64,000 nucleotides of DNA, taken from Acidobacteriota bacterium. Lineage in GTDB: Bacteria; Acidobacteriota; Terriglobia; Terriglobales; Acidobacteriaceae. This document shows, piece by piece, positions 41,759 to 51,476 of this stretch. The stretch is from NCBI GenBank assembly GCA_013289795.1, contig JABCZH010000012.1, positions 62,001-126,000 on the forward strand, given 5' to 3'. Under the pieces are notes generated by a model that was not told the origin of the DNA, searched no databases, and saw only the letters and a program-made list of their open reading frames with translations. The position numbers and the translations under genes are program-made. Every line of letters starts with the position of its first letter. Positions within the stretch are counted from its first letter, which is position 1.

Positions 41759-41845
41759 GACGCGATTAGGTCCCGCCTCCCGCCGATCCTGGGTTCTTCT
41801 CCGTTTATACTGTGCGCACCGAACTCCATTGAATCGTTTCACGAA

Positions 41846-44677
41846 ATGACAGAGGAACCACGGTTTCGGAAATTGACTCAGGGCCATGCCCTCATTTGGC
41901 TGCTCGCATTCTTGACCGTCTCGGCCGCTTACCTCTACGCGTTTCCTCAGCCTAACATCTTCTATGCCGGGGTCGTTCTGCTGCATGCGTTGGGTGGCGT
42001 TGCCGCGACATTTTTCTTGCTGGTATTTCTTGCTCTCCAGTTGCGAAGTTTAAGTCCTCCTTCCCGCTTGGGCTGGATTCTACTCGGAGGGGGCGCGCTC
42101 GCAGGACTGGTTCTGATCAAGACCGGCACGGCGCGGACCGAATGGCCCCGGATGTATGTGCACATTGCCTTGTCGCTGGCAGGGCTGGGGGTTCTGGTTG
42201 CTAAGTGGGCCGGATCCCGCGGGTGGTTGGCCCGGGGATTCTGGCGAACGCTCTTTCGTTACGCGACCTCCTTGGTTCTAATCGGGCTGCTCGTCGCAGG
42301 TGCTCGCTATCTGCGAGAGTCACGCTGGCGCCATCAAGCGCGCATCGCGAATCCCGCCATGCCTCCCGCCAGCATGGACGGGGAGGGCGACGGCCCCAGC
42401 GGACCATTCTTTCCCAGTTCCGCGCAGGTTTTCGGCGGGCAGAAGATTCCCAGCAAGTTCTTTATGGAATCGGAGTCGTGCAAGCGATGTCACGAGGACA
42501 TCTACAACCAGTGGTTCAGTTCGGCGCATCATTTTTCGTCGTTCAACAATCAGTGGTACCGCAAGAGCATCGAGTATATGCAGGACACGGTGGGCACGCG
42601 GCCCTCGAAATGGTGCGGTGGATGCCACGATCCTGCTGTGCTTTACAGCGGCTTGATGGATACGCCCATCAAGCAGATTGTCCATCGTCCGGAATCTCAG
42701 GCTGGACTTGGCTGCATGATGTGCCACTCCATCGCCGCGGTGAAAAGCACCATGGGGCAAGGTGACTTTTATCTGGAGTATCCCAAGCTGCATGAAATGG
42801 CGGCAGACACGAATCCACTCGCCCGCTTTTTCCACGATTTCCTGGTGAAGCTGAATCCTGAGCCGCACCGGCGGGTATTTCTCAAGCCGTTCATGCGAGA
42901 GCAAACGGCTGAGTTCTGCTCCACTTGTCACAAAGTTCATCTGGATGTTCCGGTGAACCACTACCGCTGGGTTCGCGGCTTCAATGAATACGACAACTGG
43001 CAGGCGAGTGGGGTTTCAGGTCAGGGTGCGCGGTCGTTTTATTATCCCCAACAGCCGTCACAGTGCGCGGATTGCCACATGCCGCTTACGCGATCTTCGG
43101 ATCTCGGGAACACCGGCGGGTTGGTTCACTCGCATCGCTTTCCCGGAGCAAACACGGCTTTGCCGACTGCGAACGAGGACGCCGAGCAACTCAAAGCCAC
43201 CGAAGATTTCCTGAAGAACGATATCCTGAGCGTGGATATATTTGCACTCTCGCGCGAGCCGGGTACTCCACAACCCGGCGTTTCCAGCCAGCCTGAGTTG
43301 TCCACGAATTTTGCTGTGGGGGAAGAAGCCGAGACCAAAGTTGCACCGGCCGGTGAAGGTGACGTCCCTCCTCTAACTGCCCCCTTGAATCGGGTGCAAG
43401 CAGCGGTTCGCCGGGGAGACACCGTGCGCGTGGACGTGGTTGTGCGCATAAAGAAGGTTGGGCACTTCTTCCCCGGCGGCACCGTCGATGCCTACGATAC
43501 CTGGCTTGAACTGAAAGCCACGGATGACAAAGGCCAGACCATATTCTGGAGCGGCATGGTCGAGGACGGCGGCAGGGGCCCGGTCGAGAAGGGTGCGCAT
43601 TTCTATCGTTCGCTGCAACTCGACGCCCACGGCAACCGCATCAATAAACGCAACGCCTGGGCTACACGTACCGTTGTCTATGTTCGTTTGATCCCTCCGG
43701 GAGCCGCCGACACAGTCCACTATCGCCTTCAGATTCCGCAGAACGCTGGGGACAAAGTCACGCTCCACGCACGCCTTTGTTACCGCAAGTTCTCGTGGTG
43801 GAACACTCAGTTCTCTTTTGCCGGAGTTCCGGAGGCGGCGGGCGAAGTCACGGCTGACTACGATGATCGCAAGTTTGCGTTTACGGGTTCGCAGCGGGGG
43901 GTGTCAGCCAAGGAAGAGAAAATCCCGGATTTGCCGATTGTGATTATTGCCGAGGATGAAGTTACTCTGAGTGTCACGCCGCACAACGCACCGACGCCCG
44001 AGGCTAAGACAGTCTTGCGAGCCGCTGACTGGCAACGCTGGAACGACTACGGCATTGGGCTTTTCTTGCAGGGTGATCTCAAAGCGGCCCGGGCGGCGTT
44101 TGAGAAAACAACCGAAGTAGATTCCGCTAATCCCGACGACTGGGTCAACCTCGGCCGAGTGGCGGTGCAGGAAGGCGATATGGATCGTGCCGGGACTGTG
44201 CTGAAGAAAGCCTTATCGATGAGCCCGTATTTGGCCCGTGCCCACTTCTTCTATGCCAAGGTTCTGCGCAGCGAGGGACGTTACGACGAGGCGGCTCAGC
44301 AGTTGCGCGAGGTCCTGGCCCAATATCCTCGTGACCGTGTTGCGTTGAATGATCTAGGCCACATTCTTTTCCTGCAACGCAAATATGGAGAAGCCGTGGC
44401 AGTGCTGCAAAGCGTTCTGGCCATCGATCCCGAAGACTTGCAGGCACACTACAACCTGATGCTCTGCTACAGCGGCCTGGGGGCCGAAGCACGGGCGCAT
44501 GAGCACCAGATTCGCTACCTTCGCTTCAAGGCGGACGAGGCAGCTCAAGCCATTACTGGCCCGTACCGCCAACTCAATCCCGAGGACAACAACGAGCGCC
44601 AGGCAATTCATGAGCATGTGTCGGTGCCGTTGCCGGTCGCAGATGATTTTCATGTGGCCGCGGGGGGGGCAAAGTAA
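41846..44677 (+). CDS. membrane-anchored pentahaem cytochrome c with C-terminal TPRs
   Basis: 943 residues. About five N-terminal transmembrane helices (residues 15-152) precede an exported domain with five CxxCH haem sites at C212, C257, C290, C358 and C407 (CKRCH, CGGCH, CMMCH, CSTCH, CADCH). A beta-rich region follows and the last 200 residues are TPR repeats (DWQRWNDYGIGLFLQGDLKA, NPDDWVNLGRVAVQEGDMDR, DRVALNDLGHILFLQRKYGE). Electron transfer in or across the envelope is expected. The stop overlaps the start of the ASPIC/UnbV gene (TAATG). Confidence 0.93.
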   Translation: MTEEPRFRKLTQGHALIWLLAFLTVSAAYLYAFPQPNIFYAGVVLLHALGGVAATFFLLVFLALQLRSLSPPSRLGWILLGGGALAGLVLIKTGTARTEWPRMYVHIALSLAGLGVLVAKWAGSRGWLARGFWRTLFRYATSLVLIGLLVAGARYLRESRWRHQARIANPAMPPASMDGEGDGPSGPFFPSSAQVFGGQKIPSKFFMESESCKRCHEDIYNQWFSSAHHFSSFNNQWYRKSIEYMQDTVGTRPSKWCGGCHDPAVLYSGLMDTPIKQIVHRPESQAGLGCMMCHSIAAVKSTMGQGDFYLEYPKLHEMAADTNPLARFFHDFLVKLNPEPHRRVFLKPFMREQTAEFCSTCHKVHLDVPVNHYRWVRGFNEYDNWQASGVSGQGARSFYYPQQPSQCADCHMPLTRSSDLGNTGGLVHSHRFPGANTALPTANEDAEQLKATEDFLKNDILSVDIFALSREPGTPQPGVSSQPELSTNFAVGEEAETKVAPAGEGDVPPLTAPLNRVQAAVRRGDTVRVDVVVRIKKVGHFFPGGTVDAYDTWLELKATDDKGQTIFWSGMVEDGGRGPVEKGAHFYRSLQLDAHGNRINKRNAWATRTVVYVRLIPPGAADTVHYRLQIPQNAGDKVTLHARLCYRKFSWWNTQFSFAGVPEAAGEVTADYDDRKFAFTGSQRGVSAKEEKIPDLPIVIIAEDEVTLSVTPHNAPTPEAKTVLRAADWQRWNDYGIGLFLQGDLKAARAAFEKTTEVDSANPDDWVNLGRVAVQEGDMDRAGTVLKKALSMSPYLARAHFFYAKVLRSEGRYDEAAQQLREVLAQYPRDRVALNDLGHILFLQRKYGEAVAVLQSVLAIDPEDLQAHYNLMLCYSGLGAEARAHEHQIRYLRFKADEAAQAITGPYRQLNPEDNNERQAIHEHVSVPLPVADDFHVAAGGAK

Positions 44678-46389
44678 TGCGGTGGTCCGTCGCGTTCATA
44701 TGGGCAGTGGTGCTCGGCAGTTCTGCGCACTCCCAGTCCATCCAATTTCGCGACATTACTGCAAAAGCCGGCATTCGTTTCATCCACAATAATGGCGCAT
44801 TTGGGAAGAAGTATCTTCCCGAAACTATGGGGCCGGGATGCGCGTTCATCGACTACGACAACGACGGCTGGCCTGACATCGTATTAGTAAATGGTGAAGA
44901 TTGGCCCGCACATCCCAAGTCTGGCGCGAAGTCCGGTGCGGCGACGCTCAAGCTCTATCACAACAACCACGATGGCACGTTCACCGATGTCACTCAGAAG
45001 GCTGGGCTGGCGGTTCCGATGTACGGTCTGGGCGTCGCCGTGGGCGACTACGACAACGATGGCTATGACGATCTTTTTATCACTGCTGTCGGTCAGAGCC
45101 GCCTGTTTCACAACAACGGCAACGGCACTTTTACCGACGTTACCAAAGCCGCCGGATTGTGGGGGCCGAAGGGGTTCTCCACGAGCGCTGCCTGGCTGGA
45201 TTACGATCGCGACGGCAAGCTCGACCTCGTGGTCGCAAACTACGTGCAGTGGTCGGAGAAAAGTGATCTCTACTGCACGCTCGATGGGGTTCACAAATCC
45301 TATTGCACACCGGAATCCTATAAGGGAAGCTCGGCTCGGTTGTGGCACAACCTGGGCAATGGAAAATTCGAAGACGCCACCGAGGAGGCAAAGTTCTACG
45401 ATTCGACTTCCAAGAGCCTAGGCGTCGCAATTCTAGATTACAACGGCGACGGCTGGCCGGATATTCTGCTGGCCAACGACACTCAGCCCAACAAGCTCTA
45501 TCTCAACCAGCGCGACGGAACATTCGCAGAAAAGGGAATTGAAGCGGGCGTTGGCTTCAGCGAAGACGGCGTAGCCCGTGCCGGCATGGGCGTCGATGCT
45601 GCGGACTACGATCGCTCCGGCCGCCCGAGCATCATCATCAGCAATTTCGCGAACCAGATGCTGTCGCTTTATCACAACGAAGGCAACGGCTTGTTTGTCG
45701 ACGAAGCGCCACGGTCAGAAGTAGGTCGCGCTACGCTGATCACGCTGGGATTCGGCTGCTTCTTTTTCGATTACGACAATGACGGCTGGCCCGATATTTT
45801 TGTTGCCGACGGCAATATTGAAGAGCAGATCGAACGCGTGCAAAAGCGAGTCAAGTATGCCGAGCCGCCGCATGTGTTTCGCAATCTTGGCGGAGGGAAG
45901 TTTGAGGAAGTAACAGAAGCACTCGGAGCGGCATTTGCCAGTCCCAAAGTCGCACGCGGCGCGGCTTATGCTGACATTGACAACGACGGCTCGCTGGATG
46001 TTTTGCTTACTACCAACGGCGGTCCTGCATACTTGTTTCACAACGAAGACGGCAGCAATCACAGTTTGCGGGTGAAGCTGGTTGGGACCAAGTCGAATCG
46101 CGATGGCATCGGCGGGGCGGTGCGCGTGACTTCTGGGGCGGTTGGCCAGAAGAAAGATGTGCAATGGCAGATGGTGCATAGTGGCTCGAGTTATCTGTCA
46201 CAGAGCGAACTGGTGCTAACGTTCGGACTCGGGGCAGCAGACCAAGCTGACGCAGTCGAAGTGCAATGGCCCAGTGGGCAGATCGACAAGCTGGCAGACG
46301 TGGCCGCAGGTCAGACCATCACGATTCAAGAGGGGAAGGGAATCGTGGCCCGGCGGCCTTACTCGCTGCCTGCTGTCAAAAAGCGATAA
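44677..46389 (+). CDS. CRTAC1-family FG-GAP/ASPIC-UnbV protein
   Basis: 570 residues with signal peptide (WSVAFIWAVVLGSSAHSQ). Seven FG-GAP/VCBS blades with the calcium-binding DYDNDGWPDI pattern are visible, followed by an ASPIC/UnbV domain (NRDGIGGAVRVTSGAVGQKK, SYLSQSELVLTFGLGAADQA, VEVQWPSGQIDKLADV). This is the usual CRTAC1 architecture of secreted Ca-binding propellers. Start overlaps the cytochrome stop, so assembly with the cytochrome is likely. Confidence 0.93.
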   Translation: MRWSVAFIWAVVLGSSAHSQSIQFRDITAKAGIRFIHNNGAFGKKYLPETMGPGCAFIDYDNDGWPDIVLVNGEDWPAHPKSGAKSGAATLKLYHNNHDGTFTDVTQKAGLAVPMYGLGVAVGDYDNDGYDDLFITAVGQSRLFHNNGNGTFTDVTKAAGLWGPKGFSTSAAWLDYDRDGKLDLVVANYVQWSEKSDLYCTLDGVHKSYCTPESYKGSSARLWHNLGNGKFEDATEEAKFYDSTSKSLGVAILDYNGDGWPDILLANDTQPNKLYLNQRDGTFAEKGIEAGVGFSEDGVARAGMGVDAADYDRSGRPSIIISNFANQMLSLYHNEGNGLFVDEAPRSEVGRATLITLGFGCFFFDYDNDGWPDIFVADGNIEEQIERVQKRVKYAEPPHVFRNLGGGKFEEVTEALGAAFASPKVARGAAYADIDNDGSLDVLLTTNGGPAYLFHNEDGSNHSLRVKLVGTKSNRDGIGGAVRVTSGAVGQKKDVQWQMVHSGSSYLSQSELVLTFGLGAADQADAVEVQWPSGQIDKLADVAAGQTITIQEGKGIVARRPYSLPAVKKR

Positions 46390-46462
46390 CCACAGAGGGC
46401 ACAGGGGATCACAGAGGAAGTAGCGCTAGAAACCTCTGTGCTCCTCTGTGGCCTCTGTGGTT
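46390..46462. repeat. CCACAGAGG-type inverted repeat
   Basis: AACCACAGAGGGCACAGGGG at the left end and CCTCTGTGGCCTCTGTGGTT at the right end form an imperfect inverted repeat; intermediate CCTCTGTG copies occur. This type is widespread in acidobacterial and other soil genomes. Confidence 0.7.
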
Positions 46463-46475
46463 AACTGGTTCTCGC

Positions 46476-49400
46476 ATGACGCCACGAATTGCAATCTCTC
46501 TTGCCGGAATCCTGGCAGCGTGCACGCTAGTGTCTGTTGCCTCTCCGCAGAAGCGTGCGGACGCCACACCAGCCCAGGCAGCGCACCTGAACAACCTCGG
46601 CGCTGCCTACATGAATCAGCAACTTTTCGAAAAGGCACTCGCAGCCTTCGCGGATGCTGCCGCGCTCGATCCGAAGCTCCAGATTGCGAGGCTCAATCAA
46701 GGGATTGCGTTGCTGAATCTGGGCAAGGTCGATGCCGCTCGGCCGCTGCTGGAGGAGGCGGTGAGGCAGAATCCCAACGATCCCCACGCCTGGTACAACC
46801 TCGGGTTGCTGTTCAAGAATAGCGGCGATGTGGATGCTGCCACGATTGCATTCCATCACGTCCTCGATATCATCGGGGACGACGCCGACGTGTGGTACTT
46901 CCTCGGCTCAGTCTATGTGCAGGGCAAGCAGTATGAACGGGCAATCAACGCTTTTCAAATTGCACTGAAGCTGAATCCGCAGCATGCTTCGGCGGAGTTT
47001 GGGCTGTCACGCGCGTATCAGCAGTCGGGTGATTTGACCCATGCCCGCGAGCATCTGGTGCGCTTCCAGTACATCAAAGAGAACAAGTTGGGCGTGCCGA
47101 TCAGCCTGGCTTACGGCGAGCAGGGAAAGTATTCACTGGCGGAAGAGTCTGCGTTAGCACCAGAGAAAGTGCCAAAGCAGATCAAGGTGCGGTTTGTGGA
47201 TGTGACGGAGAAGGCGGAGTTGGCCACAAAGGCGGCTGCCTCACAACGGAATGAGGTGGGCTCCAACCTTGGCCCAGGTGCGTGTTTTCTGGATTACGAC
47301 AATGATGGCCGCCCGGACATCTTTCTTCCGGACAACGGCAAAGAAGGCGGAATGTCGCTGTATCACAATCTGGGTAATGGCAGATTTGAGGATGTGACGC
47401 GGAAGGCTGGACTTGACCCCGCGCTCCATGGAATCGGCTGTACGGCTGGTGATTACGACAACGACGGTTTTACTGATTTAGCAGTGAGTTTCACTGGCCA
47501 TCTGCTCCTTCTGCATAACGAAAAGAACGGAACATTCAAAGATGCAACGGAAGCTGCGGGAATAAGGAGCGAGGGCTTCAACAACAGCCTCTCATTCATT
47601 GACTATGACCACGACGGCGATTTGGATCTGTATGTCAGCCGAACCAGTGGCGTCATTCCGATGACCGCTGGATATTCATCTATAGGACCCACTCGCGGAT
47701 GGAACGTGCTGTGGCGCAATAATGGAAATGGAACTTTTACCGATGTCACCGCGGCGGCCGGGCTGTCGGGCGATGTGGGAGGCACTGCCGCGGTGGGCAC
47801 TGACTATAACAATGACCGCGCAGTCGATCTTGTAGTCGCACAATTTGTACAGCCGCCGTTGGCGTTTGAAAACCCACGAGAAGGGAAGTTCCTGACGCAT
47901 CATTTCTGGCCGGTTGCCGAACCAGAACTCACGCTCGGTCTCGCCGTGCTCGACTTCGACCATGACGGCTGGATGGACCTTGTGTTCTCCGGCTCTCCTC
48001 AGCCTGGGGTGACTCTTTGGAGAAACGACGCTGGCCATGATTTTGAACGGGCTAGCCTGCCTCGGACCGATTTGTCTCATACCTGGGGCATCGCCGCGAT
48101 CGACTACGACAACGACGGCTGGGTGGATATCGTCGCTGTCGGCGAGACGGCTGAGGGCAAGGGCGAGGTGAAGCTTTTCCGCAATCTGGGCCCTGACGGA
48201 TTCAAAGATATCACCGCCGAGGTCGGGCTCGACAAAATCGGTTTGAAGGATCCTCGTGCCATTGTCACTGCTGACTACGACGGTGACGGTGCCACTGACC
48301 TGCTCATCACCCAGAATCACGGCCCGGCTGTGCTGCTGCGCAATGAAGGCGCCAATCAGAATCACTGGCTGCGCTTGAATCTCACTGGCCTAGCCGACAA
48401 CAAGAGCGCGATCGGGACCAAGGTCGAAGTATTCGCCGGAGGCAACCGACAGAAGTTCGAGATCGCAGGGTCATCCGGTTATCTTGGCCAGAATTCTTTG
48501 CAACTCACGGTCGGACTTGGCCAGGCGAAGCAGGCTGATGTTGTCCGCATGCTCTGGCCTACGGGAGTTTTGCAGGACGAAGTCGAAGTCGCGGCCGACC
48601 GCGAACATAAGTTTATGGAGATCGACCGCCGTGGCGGATCCTGTCCCACGCTGTTCGTTTGGGATGGCACGCACTACGCGCTGGTCGCGGACATGATCGG
48701 CGCGGGCGCGCTGGGACACTGGTATCGACCGGGGCAACGCAACATTGCGCGGCCCACGGAATACATCAAGATCGATCGCAACTCGATCCGCGAAAAAGGT
48801 GGCAAGCTGAGCTTCCGTTTCATGGAGCCGCTGGAAGAGTCGGTGTATCTCGATCAGGCGCAGCTTCTCGCAGTGGATCATCCCGCCGAGTTCGATGTCT
48901 ATCCCAACGAATATTTCGCCACCGACCCGCCTTATCCGCCCTTCAAAATTGTCTTCAGCCGGGACGCGCGCCCTCCTGCCGGCGCCTGGGATGAGCATGG
49001 GCACGATCTCTTGCCGGATCTGCTGGCGCACCGCTATATCGGCGATTTGGAGCTGCTCCCGTTTGAGGGCTTCACCAAACTGCATAGCCTGGAACTCGAC
49101 TTGGGCCAGCCCTACGACGGAGGCCCGCTGTGGTTGTTGATGCATGGTGAGGTTGAATACTACAGCGCTACGGCCATGTACGCGGCCAATCAAGCAGGGA
49201 TTCCTGTGGTCGCGCCGTACGTGAAAGCGCTCGGTGCCGATGGTAAATGGACGCGTGTCGCCGACGATTTCGGTTTTCCTGCCGGTGGCCCACGGACCAT
49301 AACGGCCGATCTGACCGACAAATTGCCTCGCGGTACCGAACGCATCCGAATTTGGACCAACGCGCAGGTTTACTGGGACGACATTCTGATTGACCGCGCT

Positions 49401-49925
49401 GATCAGAGCCAAGATTCCCGTACGACTTGGGTTCCGCTCGTCCACGCTGATCTCCGCTTCCATGGATTTCCGCTGAAGATCGAGGGCAAACCTCCGGGCA
49501 ATGTGCAGTACATCTATGAACAGGCGAGTGCGACCGGGCCTTACACGCATCCCGCCGGCAATTACACACGCTACGGCGACGTGTTGCCGCTGGTGCGTGA
49601 TTTCGACGACCGGCTGGTTGTGTTTGGATCGGGAGAAGAAGTTGCTCTGGATTTCGATCTCGCCAGCCTGCCGCCGCTGCCGAGCGGATGGGCACGGGAT
49701 TATTTCTTCCTGGCCAACGGATACGAAAAAGACATGGACTTTTATTCTTATGACTGGACCCACGTCGATCCATTGCCGTTCCGCGATATGGGCACGTATC
49801 CGTATCCGGGGAAGTCGTTCCCGTTGGATGACGAACACTTGAAGTATCTTCTCGAATACAACACGCGGTACATGTCGGGGCATGAGCCGCGGGGGTATGG
49901 GTTTGATTACGGGACAAATCCGTAG
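46476..49925 (+). CDS. TPR + FG-GAP + ASPIC/UnbV protein with large unknown C-terminal region
   Basis: 1149 residues from the ATG at 46476 (MTPRIAISLAGILAACTLVS, a signal peptide); the open frame extends 70 codons upstream over the preceding repeat. Residues 30-210 are TPRs (AHLNNLGAAYMNQQLFEKAL, PHAWYNLGLLFKNSGDVDAA). Residues 250-620 are FG-GAP blades (FLDYDNDGRPDIFLPD, AIDYDNDGWVDIVAVG), then ASPIC/UnbV to about residue 710. The remaining 430 residues (SCPTLFVWDGTHYALVADMI to the end, with WTRVADDFGFPAGGPR) match nothing I know. It lies 86 bp after its paralogue and probably belongs to the same complex. Confidence 0.92.
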   Translation: MTPRIAISLAGILAACTLVSVASPQKRADATPAQAAHLNNLGAAYMNQQLFEKALAAFADAAALDPKLQIARLNQGIALLNLGKVDAARPLLEEAVRQNPNDPHAWYNLGLLFKNSGDVDAATIAFHHVLDIIGDDADVWYFLGSVYVQGKQYERAINAFQIALKLNPQHASAEFGLSRAYQQSGDLTHAREHLVRFQYIKENKLGVPISLAYGEQGKYSLAEESALAPEKVPKQIKVRFVDVTEKAELATKAAASQRNEVGSNLGPGACFLDYDNDGRPDIFLPDNGKEGGMSLYHNLGNGRFEDVTRKAGLDPALHGIGCTAGDYDNDGFTDLAVSFTGHLLLLHNEKNGTFKDATEAAGIRSEGFNNSLSFIDYDHDGDLDLYVSRTSGVIPMTAGYSSIGPTRGWNVLWRNNGNGTFTDVTAAAGLSGDVGGTAAVGTDYNNDRAVDLVVAQFVQPPLAFENPREGKFLTHHFWPVAEPELTLGLAVLDFDHDGWMDLVFSGSPQPGVTLWRNDAGHDFERASLPRTDLSHTWGIAAIDYDNDGWVDIVAVGETAEGKGEVKLFRNLGPDGFKDITAEVGLDKIGLKDPRAIVTADYDGDGATDLLITQNHGPAVLLRNEGANQNHWLRLNLTGLADNKSAIGTKVEVFAGGNRQKFEIAGSSGYLGQNSLQLTVGLGQAKQADVVRMLWPTGVLQDEVEVAADREHKFMEIDRRGGSCPTLFVWDGTHYALVADMIGAGALGHWYRPGQRNIARPTEYIKIDRNSIREKGGKLSFRFMEPLEESVYLDQAQLLAVDHPAEFDVYPNEYFATDPPYPPFKIVFSRDARPPAGAWDEHGHDLLPDLLAHRYIGDLELLPFEGFTKLHSLELDLGQPYDGGPLWLLMHGEVEYYSATAMYAANQAGIPVVAPYVKALGADGKWTRVADDFGFPAGGPRTITADLTDKLPRGTERIRIWTNAQVYWDDILIDRADQSQDSRTTWVPLVHADLRFHGFPLKIEGKPPGNVQYIYEQASATGPYTHPAGNYTRYGDVLPLVRDFDDRLVVFGSGEEVALDFDLASLPPLPSGWARDYFFLANGYEKDMDFYSYDWTHVDPLPFRDMGTYPYPGKSFPLDDEHLKYLLEYNTRYMSGHEPRGYGFDYGTNP

Positions 49926-49963
49926 ACCGCGGGGCCTGAAGGCCGGCTTGAGTCTGCGCGTTC

Positions 49964-49983
49964 GGCACGACTGAAGTCGTGCC
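49964..49983. repeat. GGCACGAC hairpin repeat
   Basis: GGCACGAC and GTCGTGCC form an 8-bp stem with TGAA loop; followed by CTGATACGC. It may double as a weak terminator for the ASPIC gene, though no T-tract follows. Confidence 0.5.
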
Positions 49984-50013
49984 CTGATACGCACCTGCGA
50001 AATCGTTTTAATA

Positions 50014-50042
50014 TTGACAGTTTCGCGCAGGCGTAATCCAAT
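50014..50042 (+). promoter_or_regulatory. candidate sigma-70 promoter of the permease gene
   Basis: TTGACA at 50014-50019 and TCCAAT at 50037-50042 with a 17-bp spacer. The start codon at 50051 would be almost leaderless. The -10 has four of six consensus bases. Confidence 0.35.
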
Positions 50043-50050
50043 ACGCCGAG

Positions 50051-51472
50051 ATGGCAACCACTCCCGCTCCTGTTCGCCTGCGGCGCACCCTCACTCTTTG
50101 GGACCTGATCCTTTACGGCGTCATCGTCATCCAGCCGGTTGCGCCCATGTCGGTGTTCGGCGTGCTGCGCGACCGCGGCCATGGCCACGTGGTCACCACC
50201 ATTTTCATTGCGATGGTGGCGATGCTGTTCACCGCCATCAGCTATGGCCGCATGGCGCGGGCGTATCCCAGCGCTGGTTCGGCATTTACTTACGTTGGGC
50301 AGGAAATCAATCCCGCGCTCGGATACGTAACCGGATGGAGCATGGTGATGGACTATATGCTCAATCCCATGATCTGCATCATCTGGTGCAGCCAACAGGC
50401 GCACGTGTTCGCACCTGGAATTTCCTACGGTGTTTGGGCGACGTTCTTCGCCCTAGTGTTCACCGCCCTGAATGTTCAAGGGGTCAAGACCTCGGCGCGC
50501 GTGAATACTGCTCTGGCAGCGGGCATGGGCGTAGTGATCACCATCTTCTTTGTGACCGCTGCGCGTTACATTTTCGGCCACCCTCACGACGGAGCGGGCT
50601 TCTTCACCCAGCCCTTTTATGATCCGCAGTTGTGGAACACGAAAGCGGTGCTGGGCGGAACATCAATCGCGGTTCTCACCTACATCGGTTTCGACGGGAT
50701 CTCGACCCTGTCCGAAGAGGCAGAGAATCCACGACGCAATATTTTGTTGGCAACCGTCCTGACTTGCCTGGTGATCGGAATTTTGTCGGCAATTCAGGTG
50801 TACGCGGCGCAGCTGATCTGGCCATCCAGCGAACCGTTTCCCAACATGGACACGGCTTTTACCTTCGTAGCTGGACGGGCATGGGCGCCCATGTTTGCCA
50901 TCCTGGGATTCACATTGCTGGTGGCGAATTTCGGCTCAGGCATGGGGGCGCAACTGGGCGCTGCGCGTCTGCTGTACGGGATGGGGCGCAGCAACGCCCT
51001 GCCCAAGTCTTTTTTTGGCGCGGTGGATCCCAAGCGGCACGTCCCCCGCAACAACGTGCTTTTTGTGGGCGCTTTGGCGCTGGCTGGGGCTTTTTTTCTG
51101 CCATGGGTGGCGGCGGTTCCGTCGCTGTTGGCCCGCTTTTTCTCCAGGGGATCCAGCGCCAGTCTGGGAACCGCGACCAGCGGCTACGAACTGGGCGCGA
51201 ACTTGCTCAACTTTGGCGCTCTGATCGCTTTTATGGGGGTCAACCTCGCGGCCTTTGTTCGCTACTATCTGCATGACGAGAACAAAAAGCTTAGTAATCT
51301 GCTGCCGCCGGTGTTGGGGTTCGTCATTTGTTTCGCACTGTGGGTGAACCTCAGTCCCACAGCTCTGATTTTCGGCGCGATCTGGATGGGACTGGGTATT
51401 GCGTTCGGCGCGGTGAAGACTCGCGGCTTCCGCGATAATTTGATTGATTTCGAACTGCCTCCGGAAGAGTGA
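50051..51472 (+). CDS. APC-superfamily amino-acid permease
   Basis: 473 residues, about 12 transmembrane helices. LILYGVIVIQPVAPMSVFGV in TM1, AMLFTAISYGRMARAYPSAG and SAFTYVGQEI in TM2-3, and IGFDGISTLSEEAENPRRNI in the TM6/loop region are the APC hallmarks. It imports amino acids or related cations with a proton or sodium ion; substrate cannot be told. The GSASF-like glycine/serine run near TM9 is ordinary. Convergent with the GH2 gene, stop codons only 4 bp apart. Confidence 0.92.
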   Translation: MATTPAPVRLRRTLTLWDLILYGVIVIQPVAPMSVFGVLRDRGHGHVVTTIFIAMVAMLFTAISYGRMARAYPSAGSAFTYVGQEINPALGYVTGWSMVMDYMLNPMICIIWCSQQAHVFAPGISYGVWATFFALVFTALNVQGVKTSARVNTALAAGMGVVITIFFVTAARYIFGHPHDGAGFFTQPFYDPQLWNTKAVLGGTSIAVLTYIGFDGISTLSEEAENPRRNILLATVLTCLVIGILSAIQVYAAQLIWPSSEPFPNMDTAFTFVAGRAWAPMFAILGFTLLVANFGSGMGAQLGAARLLYGMGRSNALPKSFFGAVDPKRHVPRNNVLFVGALALAGAFFLPWVAAVPSLLARFFSRGSSASLGTATSGYELGANLLNFGALIAFMGVNLAAFVRYYLHDENKKLSNLLPPVLGFVICFALWVNLSPTALIFGAIWMGLGIAFGAVKTRGFRDNLIDFELPPEE

Positions 51473-51476
51473 CGAA

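Noticed and set aside
48471-50057. Minus-strand open frame of 528 codons
   Set aside because: Antisense to the TPR/ASPIC protein; no ribosome site, no domain, and composition typical of a shadow frame.
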